In this document: positions 10,438 to 20,869 of the stretch, one piece after another
Layout: the number at the start of each line of letters is the position of its first letter
Numbering within the stretch: position 1 is the stretch's first letter
Assembly: GCA_029834535.1 (NCBI GenBank)
Contig: JAQMWT010000367.1
Coordinates: 1-64,000, forward strand
DNA: 64,000 nucleotides
From: Chrysophaeum taylorii
Lineage: Eukaryota > Sar > Pelagophyceae > Pelagomonadales > Pelagomonadaceae
Reading direction: 5' to 3'
Made by a program: the position numbers and the translations under genes
The notes under the pieces: model-generated
Told to the model about the DNA's origin: nothing
Database searches by the model: none
Seen by the model: only the letters and a program-made list of their open reading frames with translations

Positions 10438-12744
10438 ATGGAAGAAGACGCAGACGTGCGTGAGGAAGGATCTCCTCCAGTGCTTCCCGCCGCCACTGAG
10501 ACCGGCCGCGAGGAAGGTGAATTACGAGAGGCCGAGGCAGTCGACGCTACCGAATTGCCCCCTGAAGCGCCTCCAGAAACAGCAATTTTTTCGCCGATGA
10601 GTCCAACGACCCCGGACCGTGGCGAGCGCACTACTATTGAGCGCGGATCCGTGACTCGACGTCGACTTCGTGAAGACCTCGAGCGGAGACGACGCGAAAA
10701 CGAGCGACTAGCTGAGCAATTCGCCCGTGAAAGGGCTGAAGCTAGGGAAGAAGCAGCTCGACAAGAACTTAATTTGCTAAATGAAGCGTTGCGGCAAGAG
10801 CTCGAGACAACGAGGACCTTACGTGAAGAGGCTGATCGATTTCGTCGTGAGCGAGACGAATTAGCAGCAGAACGTGTTATGCGACGTGAGAGCAGCCGTG
10901 AACGACCCGTGAGTCGGCCCGAACCGGAAACACCCGCGAGGCGGACTGAACCGGAAAGGAGCACTGAAACGGGGGATGAACCTCCGCCCCGAGTCGATAC
11001 GGAGACTGAGGGTAGGGCGGAAACCGAAGATGAAGGCACGAAATTATTACGGGGATTATCGCAGACGTTTGCGGACGCTTTCGAGAAGGCCAGCTTGGGC
11101 CGATCTCGTCGCCCCACTTCCGGTTTGAAGGCTGACAACTTCAAACTCGTCATCGAAGGCCGAGATCAACGACAATTTGATTTGGATTCGGCAGCGGTGA
11201 TGCATACTTTGGCTGACGACCATTACTCGGTCGAGAAGCTACGTTATTTATTGCCCGTGCATCTACGTGATACGGTTGCCCCAATTTTCGAGGAGCATTT
11301 GAAAAATACGAAGAGCTCTGCGATGAGCTGCCGCACGGCCCGTCATTTTATTTGAAATTGGATGCGGACGACGAAGAGCATGGAGCCGCGATTCGGCGCC
11401 TCCGTCGTCTGAATAAAACCTATTGTGATAGGGTTTTGGATCATTCGTGAATAGGTTTTTTTTTTTTAGATCGACTTGCCGACCTCCGAGCACGCAGCAG
11501 GAGCTGCTCGATAAGCTGCGGAAGGTCACTCAGGCTTCGGTTCCGAAAAAGAGTGGTGAAAGGCATGTGCAAACCTACTGCACCAAGTTCCAGAATGAGG
11601 CGTTAGCCTTTTGTACCGAGTCCAGCCGCACGATGGACGACGTTGATATTATCGACCAGCTTATTAGCGGTTTGGCGTCCAAGGACTTACGGACCCGTGT
11701 GCGGACTATGCGGAGCGGTCACCCGGATAGCTACGTGACTTTTACGTCGACGGTGGCGCTCACTACGAGACTCGAGAACGACTTTCGGAAGTTGATGGAG
11801 GAGGAAAAGGACCAAGGGACCTCAAATCCGAAACTAAATAAACCGCCGCGAGGGCGGGGAGGTCGAGCTATGGCCTCCGATCAACAAGCCAAACAAGATG
11901 CGGACACTAACTAGCGAACTAACTTCAGACCGCTCCCGAGCATGGGAGCCAGGCCGGACCGGCAGGAGCCGGTCCGGAATCACAGAGGAAAATCACGCAG
12001 TTGGGGCAGAGGCGAGGGACGAGGACGGACTTGTTGATGGTGGACCGCCACTGCGCGCGGTCTTGTGCGAGGTCGTGCAAAAGCGTCGCAGGCCGCGGAC
12101 GTGTTGGTCCACGAACAATCGATCTGTCCGCCGCGTTCTGCCCAACCGAGCGAACCTCATCCCAGCGCGGACTTTCCGGGTGCTAACCGGCCAGCCCGGG
12201 AGGCGAGCAGGCACCGTCTCACTCCGGGACGGCCGGGGCCGCCGCAGGGAGCAAGCGTGTTAGGCGCCGTCCTCCATCGCAACCAACTTTTAGCGATCGC
12301 AGGGTTTGCGGACAAACCGTCTGGAAATACGGTTCCGCTGATCTTACGATATCCGTTTTGGCGGTACAAGAAGACCTGCAAGGAGTGCGGATTCTTCTGG
12401 TCCACCCATGTTGAAGATGAACACGAAAATCGCGTGGTTTGCAACCGCGATCCGGACCGTTATCACTGTGCGATGTGGAAGCGCATTCGGAACACAAAAA
12501 GCAACCCATATCGCGTTCCGATTGGGAGAAGCGCGACGATGCATCTAATGCGCACGCTACGCGCGGATCGGAGCCTCCTACCGAGATTCAAACGGCCCTC
12601 ACCGAGCTTGGAACCACAATGGCGACCATGGTGAGCGAGGTCAGAAGCATCAAAGATAGCAAGTCGTCTTCTACACGACAGCGAGACGGACGGTCACCTT
12701 CTAGACGATCGTCGCGCCGACGCCGAAGTAAGAGCCCTGGCTGA
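10438..12744 (+). pseudogene. Element D gag region (holds a SINE)
   Basis: Begins at ATG of MEEDADVREEG. An acidic N-terminus is followed by a long charged coiled coil (about residues 65-155, Arg/Glu-rich heptads) and a capsid-like part containing LKADNFKLVIEGRDQRQF. The later stretch DIIDQLISGLASKDLRTRVR is typical of retrotransposon gag capsid domains. A Cys/His segment (CKECGFFWSTHV) and an Arg/Ser-rich tail follow the SINE. It is broken. The family within LTR elements is not fixed; the style is nearer Ty3/gypsy than copia. Confidence 0.65.
11907..12306 (-). mobile_element. SINE-like TTAG-tail element, subfamily II, in D gag
   Basis: About 400 bp, with the TTAG-type tail at its left end (minus orientation) and the head CCCTGCGATCGC at the right. 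It is flanked by an 8-bp target-site duplication TGCGGACA (11899-11906 and 12307-12314). It shares both ends with subfamily I but has a different middle. Its only close relative here is 37357-37750. Confidence 0.85.
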
Positions 12745-13647
12745 TCAAAAGGCCAATAGTCCTACACCCAGTCCGAGCCCCCGCCGTCGCCGCAATAGCC
12801 GGAGTTCTAGTCGCAATTCGCGCCGGCGCAGACGACATCGGCCGCGCGATGACGAATATGACGGAGGCCGATACCAGGACAGTTCGGGACATTCGAGCGC
12901 AACCTTCGCGTTCCAATCTCTATGCGAAGCGCAGCCATCGTCGGGAGTTGTCGTTTACCCGACGGCGCGCCCCGCCCGAGTCTCCTATGATGTTGCCGAT
13001 GCCGCCCCGACGGGCAGCCATCGCTTGCAACAGGAGCAAACTACCACCGACGCTCGGATCGTTCGGTGGCCTTCTACATCGTATGTGGAAGCATATCAGG
13101 TGGGGCTTTGGATTCTCCGCGCTACTGGGAAGACTCAACTCGGAGACCGACGAACCCGCGCTGCAGGTTCCAGTGTCCCCCCATTCGTCAATGTGCACGT
13201 CTTGCAGGGAAGTTCACGACGACGACGTTGGACCCTTTGAGTTGACGTCGGGGACGACGTCTTCTTTTCCTACGCCCCCCCCCCCGAAACGGTTTTGGCC
13301 GATACAGTTTTGGTCGCAGCAGAGCAGACAACAGCGGCGCCGATGGAGGAGAAGTGGACGGGAATGTCCGATTTGATGGACGAGAAACGAAAATCGTCAG
13401 AGGAGACAAAGGAGGAAGTATCTGTGCCTCCAATTGAGAAGTGTCGGAGTTTGTTGCCAGCGAAACTTAGGAATGAGGAAGCAGCCGAGGCGCCGAGCCC
13501 ACCCGAGGTTGCGATGGAAAAAGAGAGAGAGCCACCAGACAAAGAGACCGCGGCGAACGCCAATGTAGATTCAGAGGCGAGACGCGGGACGCCAGAGATG
13601 GCAGCGGTGACGATGCAGATGCCGGGCGGTGCGAACCCGGAGGGGCG
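12745..13647 (+). pseudogene. Element D region between gag and protease
   Basis: Coding-like sequence in several frames, with an Arg/Ser-rich stretch continuing from gag (about 12660-12850) and a Glu/Lys-rich stretch at 13330-13560 (MEEKWTGMSDLMDEKRKSSE). No enzyme motif is seen. It probably belongs to the gag-protease protein of D. Confidence 0.45.
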
Positions 13648-14647
13648 ATGCCATCATACTGCACTTTCGTCGCGCGATGGGGAAAGATCGAGCAAGACCT
13701 CATCACCATTGCTTGTCTGGACCCTGGCACACTTACGTTCATAGACGGACATATTTACAGACGACGAGACGGGCCGAAATTCGCAACGACTTTAGGCGTC
13801 GATGGAATGGCTGATGTCTCCTATATTTGTCGTGGGATGGTCGACAACCTGGCGAAGGATAACATAATCCTCGACCGAGGCGACCTCCCAGTCGAGCGCA
13901 CCCTGTACGGGTCGGGGATGAATAAGACGACTATCCACCAATGGGTCGCACTACGAATTGCGCTCGCGGACGACGTGGCAGTCCCAGTGGTTGCCATCGT
14001 GGCCGATACTAATCATTTATTTCTGCTGGGAGCGCGCGATATTCGGGTGTTGGGAGCCATAGTGGACTACCCGCGAAATCGCATTGCGTTCCTCCGCACA
14101 CAAGTCGCCTATGGGCGCAAGAAGTTTAAGGTGCAGGATCGACGAGTCGATTCTCCGATTTTGACGTTCAGATCGACTTATGATGAGCACAACCCCGTGG
14201 TAGTTCAGGTCTATGGACAACAGCACCATGCGATGCAAAAGAGCCTGAGCACGGTGGAGGACCGCGTTTACGCTCGCTTGTGCAAGATTGAAGACCTCGA
14301 GCGTCCACCGCCGAAACGGGCGGCAGCTACGACGACTTGGGGAGTCCCGACAGTTACGCCTTCTCAAAGCTCGAACAGCGATGCCCATGAAGTGGTAGCC
14401 TATGCTGCGCGCACGATGAAAGTCGAGCCTGGGCGCACTTACTGCGTGCTAGTCACTCTTTCAGAGCCCATGGAAACCGGGCAAGTTTTCGTTGCTACGT
14501 CTCCTGGATACGAGCAACTTGGGGTAGTCGATGGAATGTGTTCTTCTCCCGAGGATCGCGACAAGTTCGCCGCTCGAGTTGCGATCTCCTCTACCCAGGA
14601 TGTGCCGACCGTGATTCCTCAAGGTGATGTTCTCGTTTTGGGAGATA
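13648..14647 (+). pseudogene. Element D retropepsin-like protease region
   Basis: Open frame whose middle reads as a retropepsin fold. An early strand pair around LDPGTLTFIDGHIYRR precedes VDGMADVSYICRGMVDN at the expected flap-proximal position, and LLGARDIRVLGAIVDYPRNR matches the 'ILGxDFL...' C-terminal strand of Ty3/gypsy proteases. A long tail of unknown role follows. A Helitron interrupts its 3' side at the A of an AT dinucleotide. Confidence 0.6.
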
Positions 14648-14659
14648 CAAGTGCAGGCC

Positions 14660-14742
14660 AGTAGGTTCACCTAGTCCCAATCTCTGACGCTAGTAAGTTC
14701 ACCTGGTCCCAGTAAGTTCACCTGGTCAGTTAGTTCACTTAG
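14660..14742 (-). repeat. Minisatellite near the 3' end of Helitron 1 (part 1)
   Basis: Tandem units of about 19 bp (AGTTCACCTGGTCCCAGTA on the plus strand, with variants). The array continues at 15255-15365 on the other side of the SINE and recurs in the other two Helitrons. Confidence 0.8.
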
Positions 14743-15107
14743 CTAACTTAACTAACTTCAGACCTCTCCCAAGCATCGGAGCCAGGCCGGACCGACAGGA
14801 GCCAGTCCGGAATCACGGGCCTGTAGACGACGGGCGCCGAAAGGTGGGTCGGCGGAGAGTGATCATCAAGCTTGTCGCCATGCGACGAGGAGACCGCGAT
14901 GTGACTGACAACCAACTCGTCGATAACCTTCCGTCCGCGCCCCCCGGCCATACCCCGTCCCATTGCGAACGTTCCGGCTGCCAACCGGCCCGCCCGAGAG
15001 GCGAATAGGTGCCAACCTACGCCGGGAGGGCGGATGCCCTCGCAAGGCTCAGGATTCATGAGGCACCGTCCTCCATCGCAACCATGCGGTCGGCGATCAG
15101 GGTAAGG
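14743..15107 (-). mobile_element. SINE-like TTAG-tail element, subfamily I, nested in Helitron 1
   Basis: Full-length minus-strand copy with the tail at the left. Candidate 6-bp target duplication ACTTAG (14737-14742 and 15119-15124). Eleven extra bases lie between the SINE head and the right duplication. Confidence 0.8.
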
Positions 15108-15254
15108 AAAGCCGTATTACTTAGTCCCAATCTCTAACCCGGCGCAAACCCATTCGCGCACACACCCACTCTCATTCGAGCTCGTCGCTCCCCCCCCCGC
15201 CAATCTAAGCTGCTTTGATCCGCACACGCCGCCAACCTTCGCGCTTACTCTTAA

Positions 15255-15365
15255 AACCCCCGTAAGTTCACCTGGTCCCAGTAAGTTCACCTGGTCACTA
15301 AGTTCACCTAGTCCCAATCTCAAACCCCGGTAAGTTCACCTGGTCCCAGTAAGTTCACCTACAGT
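15255..15365 (-). repeat. Minisatellite of Helitron 1 (part 2)
   Basis: More copies of the roughly 19-bp AGTTCACCTGGTCCCAGTA unit, in the same phase as part 1. Confidence 0.75.
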
Positions 15366-15479
15366 GCGCGTGTAGACGCCGGGAGGGGGCTTATCGGTAT
15401 TGCGCAGCACGTGTGGGGTAGGGTGGCGTCGTCGACCCAGAAGAGGATATCCTCGGGGTTGCCGACTCGCCGACTCGAC

Positions 15480-15977
15480 AGAGAGCCACTTAGAGCTGGA
15501 CGTGGCAGAAGACGGGCTTGGGCAAGAGGACGCCAACTTTACGGGGCGTCTGCCCCTGGCTCTTGTTGATCGTTTGGCGTAGGCGGGGCTTAAGGGATAC
15601 AAATTTGGTGGGAGGAGCCTCGGTGACACGACACGATTGATGATGTATCGGGTACCGTTGCAGTGGCCGTGCGACGGGTCGAGGTTGCGAAGACCTTAAG
15701 CTCGCGCTCAAAGTCAGCATGCTGTTGGTTGTCAGGGAGTTGACAACTCGACTGTAAAGAGCGAGGCACCGTCTTCCGACCCAACCTAGTCGGCCGAAAT
15801 GAACTCCGAAGCCTCGTCTCCGGGAAAGGCCGCGGTCATGCGCGCGTTGTCAGCATCGACAACATTGTTTCGACGGGGCGTGAGAATGTCGCGCTGAAAG
15901 TGCCGCCGCGGGTTGTGGAAATAGTCTGCGAGGTCGCCGTATACGGCTTGGATGATCACCTTATTAACCTTCCTCAC
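15480..15977 (-). pseudogene. Helitron helicase C-terminal fragment 1
   Basis: Pif1-like helicase end of the Helitron Rep/Hel protein. Motifs in order: LTPRRNNVVDADNARM (the 'LTPKN..V..LN' segment), then TINKSQGQT (motif V/VI block) and LLPKPVFCHVQL before the usual YVALSR. They lie in more than one frame, so the gene is frameshifted. The N-terminal helicase motifs and the Rep HUH nuclease are absent. It cannot be functional. Confidence 0.85.
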
Positions 15978-16041
15978 TTCTCTGAGTACGGATTGTTTGT
16001 CCGATCCTAAACCCTGGGGACAAACAGATTAGTAGTAAGGA

Positions 16042-16758
16042 TTGTTTTTTTTGTTAATTTCGAGCTGAATGTTGAGACGGTCGACGAATTAACGAAGGAC
16101 TGTGAAGCCGAGGGTGACAAGGCCAACCTATCGTTAGCTGTTTCGGTCGCAAGCCATCTGACTCAAGGCGATGCGGCTCCCGAACCGATGCTTTTGAGCT
16201 CGGTGCAGAAGGCGTCTCCTTCTGCCGATAAGGATAGGAACTCTCGTCAAGAATCGCACGGTAACGGCGCTTTCGACCGACGAACCCACGAGGAGGAAAA
16301 GAAGTGTCGAGAGACTACAGAAGGCGAGATTCGCCGAAGATGTGAAGGGGTCCAATGGCTGCCGATAACGTATCGCAAGGTGAGCTTTTAGCGGCGCCGG
16401 AGGCAGTACTTTAGGGCTGCAACGAGCGAATGAGTTGTGCGGGACGTCGTTTCGAGTCGTCCTTGCTCTTGACTCTTCAACAGCTGCCAACAAGATTCAT
16501 CAGAAGAATTTTCCGAAGATACCTGTGGTTCAGCACACGCTCTGCGGACGATATGACACGACCCTCCGATTGATCCAGGCTTATTTGCCTGAAGCGGAAT
16601 GGTCATCGTCGATGTGTATCGCGCCTCCACCCTGCGTTCATTCAGCACTCTGCAACTTGATCGGGCGTGTGGTGGTTTCACCCGTGGTTCAGGTTTGGAG
16701 AACCCTTGAGGCCTCTGGCCGGGCCAGGATGGGCGGGTATCTGAGAAAACCACTACAG
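16042..16758 (+). other. 3' internal part of element D
   Basis: About 700 bp between the Helitron and the 3' LTR, coding-like at first (Lys/Glu-rich) and then without a clear frame. No RT or integrase motif is visible on either strand. Confidence 0.5.
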
Positions 16759-17034
16759 CTTACCCCCCCTTCTCAAGGCTTGATACCCGTTCAACGGGAC
16801 GCCTTTGCTTACTTTCCTACTGACGTCATACCTCTCCCTCGAGAGAGGCGTATCTTGCTATCATAAATCGTCTCTCCATCCTCAAGTTTAGAGGCTTGGT
16901 GAACGTGAGCAAGGTGTGTGGCGAGCATAACCGACCCCGAGTCCGTATTGGCCTCGGTCAGTGAGGTCTAGGGCGAGTCGGTGAATACCCCCCTTGTCAC
17001 CTGGGGGTCGGGAGTGTTTTTCTGTGCCGCCATA
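16759..17034 (+). repeat. Element D 3' LTR
   Basis: Direct repeat of 9733-10008 with the same palindrome and hairpin. A C-rich run directly precedes it. Confidence 0.8.
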
Positions 17035-17186
17035 TAGACCAAGTAACGTGCGAAACGTAGAAAAGAGGGGAGCCCCGAAAGGCTTAGTGAATCCGTCGGC
17101 GATGTTTTGGGTGCCTGAAATATGGTGCAAACGAATGCGTTTTAGTTGAACATAGTCACGAATGCGAAACCAGCGCGTGCTGATGG
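17035..17186 (-). pseudogene. Fragment of family C copia RNase H
   Basis: Minus-strand coding fragment STRWFRIRDYVQLKRIRL...VSGTQ-like...NIADGFTKPFGAPLF, matching the end of the C1b pol at 35035-35185. It lies between the D 3' LTR and the C1a 5' LTR, so it is a relic cut by both insertions. Confidence 0.8.
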
Positions 17187-17599
17187 TCCAGAGAGCGACA
17201 GCTACACTATAATGTTTACGATACTGGAGTTCCTCGCACCTCTTTTTCACACTCCTTCTACTTGAGGGTTTTCTCTCCGTAATACGGCTTTCCCTCATTC
17301 CTTCCTTACCCTTCCGCAATTATTACTTTCAAGACTATGAAGATCTAGGTCTGAAGCTTTCTTCCAACAAGGAGAAATCCTCCAGGTGCGTACCGTCGGT
17401 TACGGGGTCTTCTGCTTAATTAGCAGCAGCGTCGTTCCTCGTTGTCCGTGTAAAAGCTTCTATGGGACCTAATGTCCTTCAGGAGTTAGGGCCTAAATCC
17501 CTACCTTGTGTAATAACATGTGACAAGCGGAATGGTCTGTACACGCCTAAGCCCGCACACGGTCTCTACCATGTACCCGGAGAGGGTCAAATCTCTCCA
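17187..17599 (+). repeat. C1a 5' LTR (family C)
   Basis: About 413 bp, starting TCCAGAGAG and ending ATCTCTCC(A). It matches copies at 37846, 38576 and 60066 (minus). The ends lack the usual TG...CA. It contains two adjacent hairpins (see findings). Confidence 0.8.
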
Positions 17600-17613
17600 G
17601 GTTATGGGCCCAG
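17600..17613 (+). other. C1a primer-binding site
   Basis: GGTTATGGGCCCAG immediately after the LTR, complementary to the anticodon loop of initiator tRNA-Met. Confidence 0.8.
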
Positions 17614-17871
17614 ATGCGTAGGTGTGTCAGCCCAACTGTGTTGTGAGTATAATGGAGTGATCAGTTTATGCCTGATTGCGAGTACAACGCGAGAATGTGT
17701 TTGGCGGTGGTCTACTGTACATATTCGTTGTGTGACGGTGCGTGTTCACCAATTAAATTGGTTCGTGACCGAGTTGGGTCGATCACTGGTGACGTGTCCT
17801 CGCATAATCAATAAAATAATTTTTTTCCTACACAAGCTGCGGAACTTGCGTGGGTTTTTCCTTGCATTCCC

Positions 17872-18147
17872 GGCGTAGGTTGGCACCTATTCGCCTCCCG
17901 GGCGGGCCGGTTGGCAGCCGGAACGTTCGCAGTGGGACGGGGTATGGCTGGGGGGCGAAGACGGAAGGTTATCGACGAGTTGGTTGTCAGTCACATCGCG
18001 GTCTCCTCGTCGTATGGAGACAAGCTTGATGGTCACTCTCCGCCGACCTACCTTTCGGCGCTCCTCGTCTACAGGCCCGTGATTCCGGACTGGCTCCTGT
18101 CGGTCCGGCCTGGCTCCCATGCTCGGGAGAGGTCTGAAGTTAGTTAG
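17872..18147 (+). mobile_element. SINE-like TTAG-tail element, subfamily I, shortened at its 5' end
   Basis: 276-bp copy in the C1a leader. It begins inside the element (GGCGTAGGTTGG) and ends in the TTAG tail. A short duplication TTCCC flanks it (17867-17871 and 18148-18152). Such 5' shortening is typical of LINE-driven insertion. Confidence 0.8.
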
Positions 18148-18360
18148 TTCCCAACAAAAGACTGACTGCTAGAGAATTAATCCATTCTTCAGTCTCAAAT
18201 CATCATGTTTAAATGGCATGTTGCTTTGTTTGGTCTTGTAAATAAACCCACGCTTAAATATAGCGTACTGTACATATGTACCCGCACTCAAGAAACCCTT
18301 CATTCTTATGTGTCGAGCCTGTTTATCAATCCTCTAACCTACCTCGAGTAGGTCACAACA

Positions 18361-20007
18361 ATGTCAAGACCCAAACCAATATCCACCACGGATATTTATA
18401 AGCAAGAACAAGCTCTATTTGATAAGCTTAACGAAGGCCTTCGCTTTCAGGACAACTCAACTAAGGTCAGTATGCAACTTGAAATGCTTCGTAGGCACGT
18501 GACAAGCCCATACGCGGACGCGCTGTTCTGCTTCGATTCATTAGACGCTTACACCCGTAATGCTCCGGAATACAACCAGCTTATCGACCACGAAGTTAAT
18601 ATCATTTTTTCTTGATGGAAATCAGAGAACGTTAACGAACTCCATCTTCCAGACGAAGATGCACTCCCTGACCACCTCAAAGCGTGGTATATAAATCACG
18701 CCCATCGACTATCTGCCGATGAGCGTAATGACCTTGAACGACTCTTCTTTTAAGAGTCATTAAATCTTGTTCGTCCCGAATTAAACGACGATGTCAAACT
18801 TGTACTAAACCATTTAAACACCCAATTCCCTAAATCAATTGTGTACGATACATCTCTAACCAATATATACTTCTCAGGTCTTTCTGATGCCGATTGGTGC
18901 AAATACTGCGAGACCTACGCGGGGTTCTTGTACACGTTTTTCAATTTAGAATCTCAAGATCGCCCCGCCCTCGCTATGTGGGCACAACTTAAGGAAACTT
19001 ATGCGCTAACTGCGCATCCAAACAAAACCAGAGCAATAATGTTATTGTCCTATTACTACTACGAGACTATATCTTGTACGGATGTTACTCAACTTAAATC
19101 ACAATTCAATCGAATGTAATTAAGTGTTTATTGGTACGCTCATGTGTTTGTTGAACAGCTTCTTGCTTTTCAAACTCAGGCCAAAGAACTCAACGAAGAC
19201 GAGGCCTCAATTCAGTTTAATGACTGAATAATTGCCCTCGAGGCTCGCGAGGAGATCTATCGTTTATATGCCAACCCCACTGATCATGAACGCTATTCAC
19301 ATTCTCTGTTAGAGTGGTGTAAACTATATGAATCACGTTCGGGTAACACCTCTACTCGCGATCCTGATGTTTTAAAGCTAGTGGATCCCACTGATGTTCG
19401 CCCGTTACTGGAGTTTTTTTTGAAGGTCTACAATGAGACGAAGTTTTCAACAAACCGACGCTTGGATAAACCAGCCTCATGGGTTCCTTATATTCCTGGT
19501 ACCACCGCCACTAAACCACCTAAAGTACTGCGGATGGATACCATTCACCTGTCCCATGACTCATTAAACAATCCGTACTCATTGTTAGCAACAGTCGCTG
19601 GACAATCTGGCTTTAACGCTCGTAAACTGCGTAACGCTAAAGATAAAGCGCCTACGCTCGTAAACTGCGTAACGCTAAAGATAAAGCGCCTACGATCTCA
19701 CCTCGGGATACGTCTTACTATCGCCCACCTTCAAATAATAATAATAAAGGCACTAGTTTCGACCGTCCTTTTTATTCACGGTCCACTAACCGCAACTCTC
19801 GCTCTAATATGTCATTAATGGATCGGGCTACTTATCGAGTTGACCGTCTTCGCCATCTGTTTGGTAAACAACAGGACGCGAATCCCAATCCTTCTACCGA
19901 CTCTAGAATGGTACAAGAAGAAATGAAGAGCCTACTAAGTACCCTCTGGACTACTGCTTCTCGAGCTTCTACGCAGACTCTTGATCCTGAGGAAGCCACT
20001 CAAGTAC
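18361..20007 (+). pseudogene. C1a gag region
   Basis: Starts at ATG of MSRPKPISTTDIYKQEQ, a start repeated in C2 (39470). The helical capsid-like body shares the pattern of family A gag, for example the N-K-T/A-R-A-I/V-M-L block near 19020 and the W-Y-x-H-V-F block near 19130. A Ser/Arg/Tyr-rich tail follows. It is broken in several places. Confidence 0.8.
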
Positions 20008-20304
20008 TGCAGAGCATTTAGCATGCAGTGGTAAGTCACCTGGGAAACCATCTCGTCTCATCATGAACGTCTGGAAGTATTTAATTCGGGGAATGAAAGG
20101 TTATGTTCCCTATATCCTCAGAACACGACCGGCGGCATCTATAACTACACGAGAAAGGTTAGGTGTATAGAGCTACATACCTCGGGACGCGCTAGACCAT
20201 GATGATGAGCTTGAGCACAAATCAGAGGACTAACTGACTGTGTAGAAAGGAAGAAGAAGGGTAAGGGAGAGATCCCGTTCTCAACGGACGGATAAGGGTG
20301 AGAG
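20008..20304 (-). repeat. Partial family A LTR abutting the A2 3' LTR
   Basis: 297 bp matching the family A LTR, joined head to tail to the next LTR at 20305. It is more diverged from the A2 pair than those are from each other, so it is not a simple duplicate. It marks an earlier family A insertion or an LTR recombination. Confidence 0.85.
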
Positions 20305-20616
20305 TGCAGAGCATTTAGCAAGCAGTGGTAAGTCACCTGGGAAACCATCCCGTCTCATCGTGAACGTCTGGCAGGTTAATTCGGGGAATGATAGGTATGT
20401 TCCCTATATCCTCAGAACACGACAGGCGGCATCTAGAACTACACGAGAAAGGTTAAGTGCATAGTGCTACATACCTCGGGACGCGCTAGACCATGATGAT
20501 GAGCGTAGGCACAAATCAGAGGACTATCAGATTGTGTAAAAAGGAAGAAGAAGGGTAAGGAAGAGATCACGTTCTCAACGGACGGATAAGGGTAAGAGGC
20601 AGCAGATTTCTCTGCA
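20305..20616 (-). repeat. A2 3' LTR
   Basis: 312 bp with TGCAGAG/CTCTGCA ends, preceded on the element strand by the polypurine tract. Confidence 0.93.
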
Positions 20617-20626
20617 CCCCCTCGAG
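20617..20626 (-). other. A2 polypurine tract
   Basis: CTCGAGGGGG on the minus strand, directly before the 3' LTR. It is the expected primer for plus-strand DNA synthesis. The same tract precedes the LTR at 58999-59308. Confidence 0.8.
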
Positions 20627-20869
20627 ATGCCTTAAGCGCAAGGTGCGACTGTAGAGCATCTCTTGAGAAAGATGATGATGAAGAGAAAAAAAGAAAAAAA
20701 AGGAAGGAATACAGTCTTGATGGTCACAGAGGTCACATACGAAGCATCAAGAGTGTAGAAGGGTCTTGGGACTTGGACTTGGACTTGGTGAAGCTGGGAG
20801 TCGATTTGACCCTTTTGAACATAACATTAAGGAACACAGATACAACAGACAGTGAGTTAGGATTATTAT

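Larger units (their letters stand above)
14648..16041 (-). mobile_element. Short Helitron 1, in element D
   Basis: Read on the minus strand it starts TCCTTACTACTAATC and ends GGCCTGCACTTG, exactly between a host A (14647) and T (16042), with no target duplication. That is the Helitron insertion rule. The same ends bound 39501-40569 and 41387-42417. The 3' end is CTTG, not the usual CTRR. It carries only the C-terminal part of a Helitron helicase, so it is non-autonomous. A SINE sits at 14743-15107. Confidence 0.85.
9733..17034 (+). mobile_element. LTR retroelement D (gag and protease only visible)
   Basis: Bounded by 276-bp direct repeats (9733-10008 and 16759-17034) that differ at roughly a dozen positions by eye, so about 95 percent identical. 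Inside are a coiled-coil gag and a retropepsin-like domain. I see no RT, RNase H or integrase, so it looks non-autonomous or belongs to a family mobilised by another element. It hosts a SINE at 11907-12306 and a Helitron at 14648-16041. It is broken, with several interruptions. Confidence 0.75.
17187..20007 (+). mobile_element. Copia LTR retrotransposon C1a (family C), 5' part
   Basis: LTR, primer-binding site, leader (with a SINE) and gag of a family C copia. It ends where a family A LTR begins at 20008. The 3' part of a family C element lies at 29660-38244 on the same strand beyond A2, so the two could be halves of one copy. However, their LTRs are only about 85 percent alike by eye. It is broken. 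Confidence 0.8.

Noticed and set aside
10269-11153. Long Ser/Arg-rich frame antisense to the D gag
   Set aside because: It mirrors the Arg/Glu-rich coiled coil on the other strand. The gag strand has the capsid-like motifs.
11940-12000. A self-cleaving ribozyme in the SINE
   Set aside because: The short stems and GAAAG-like bases do not make a full hammerhead or HDV core.
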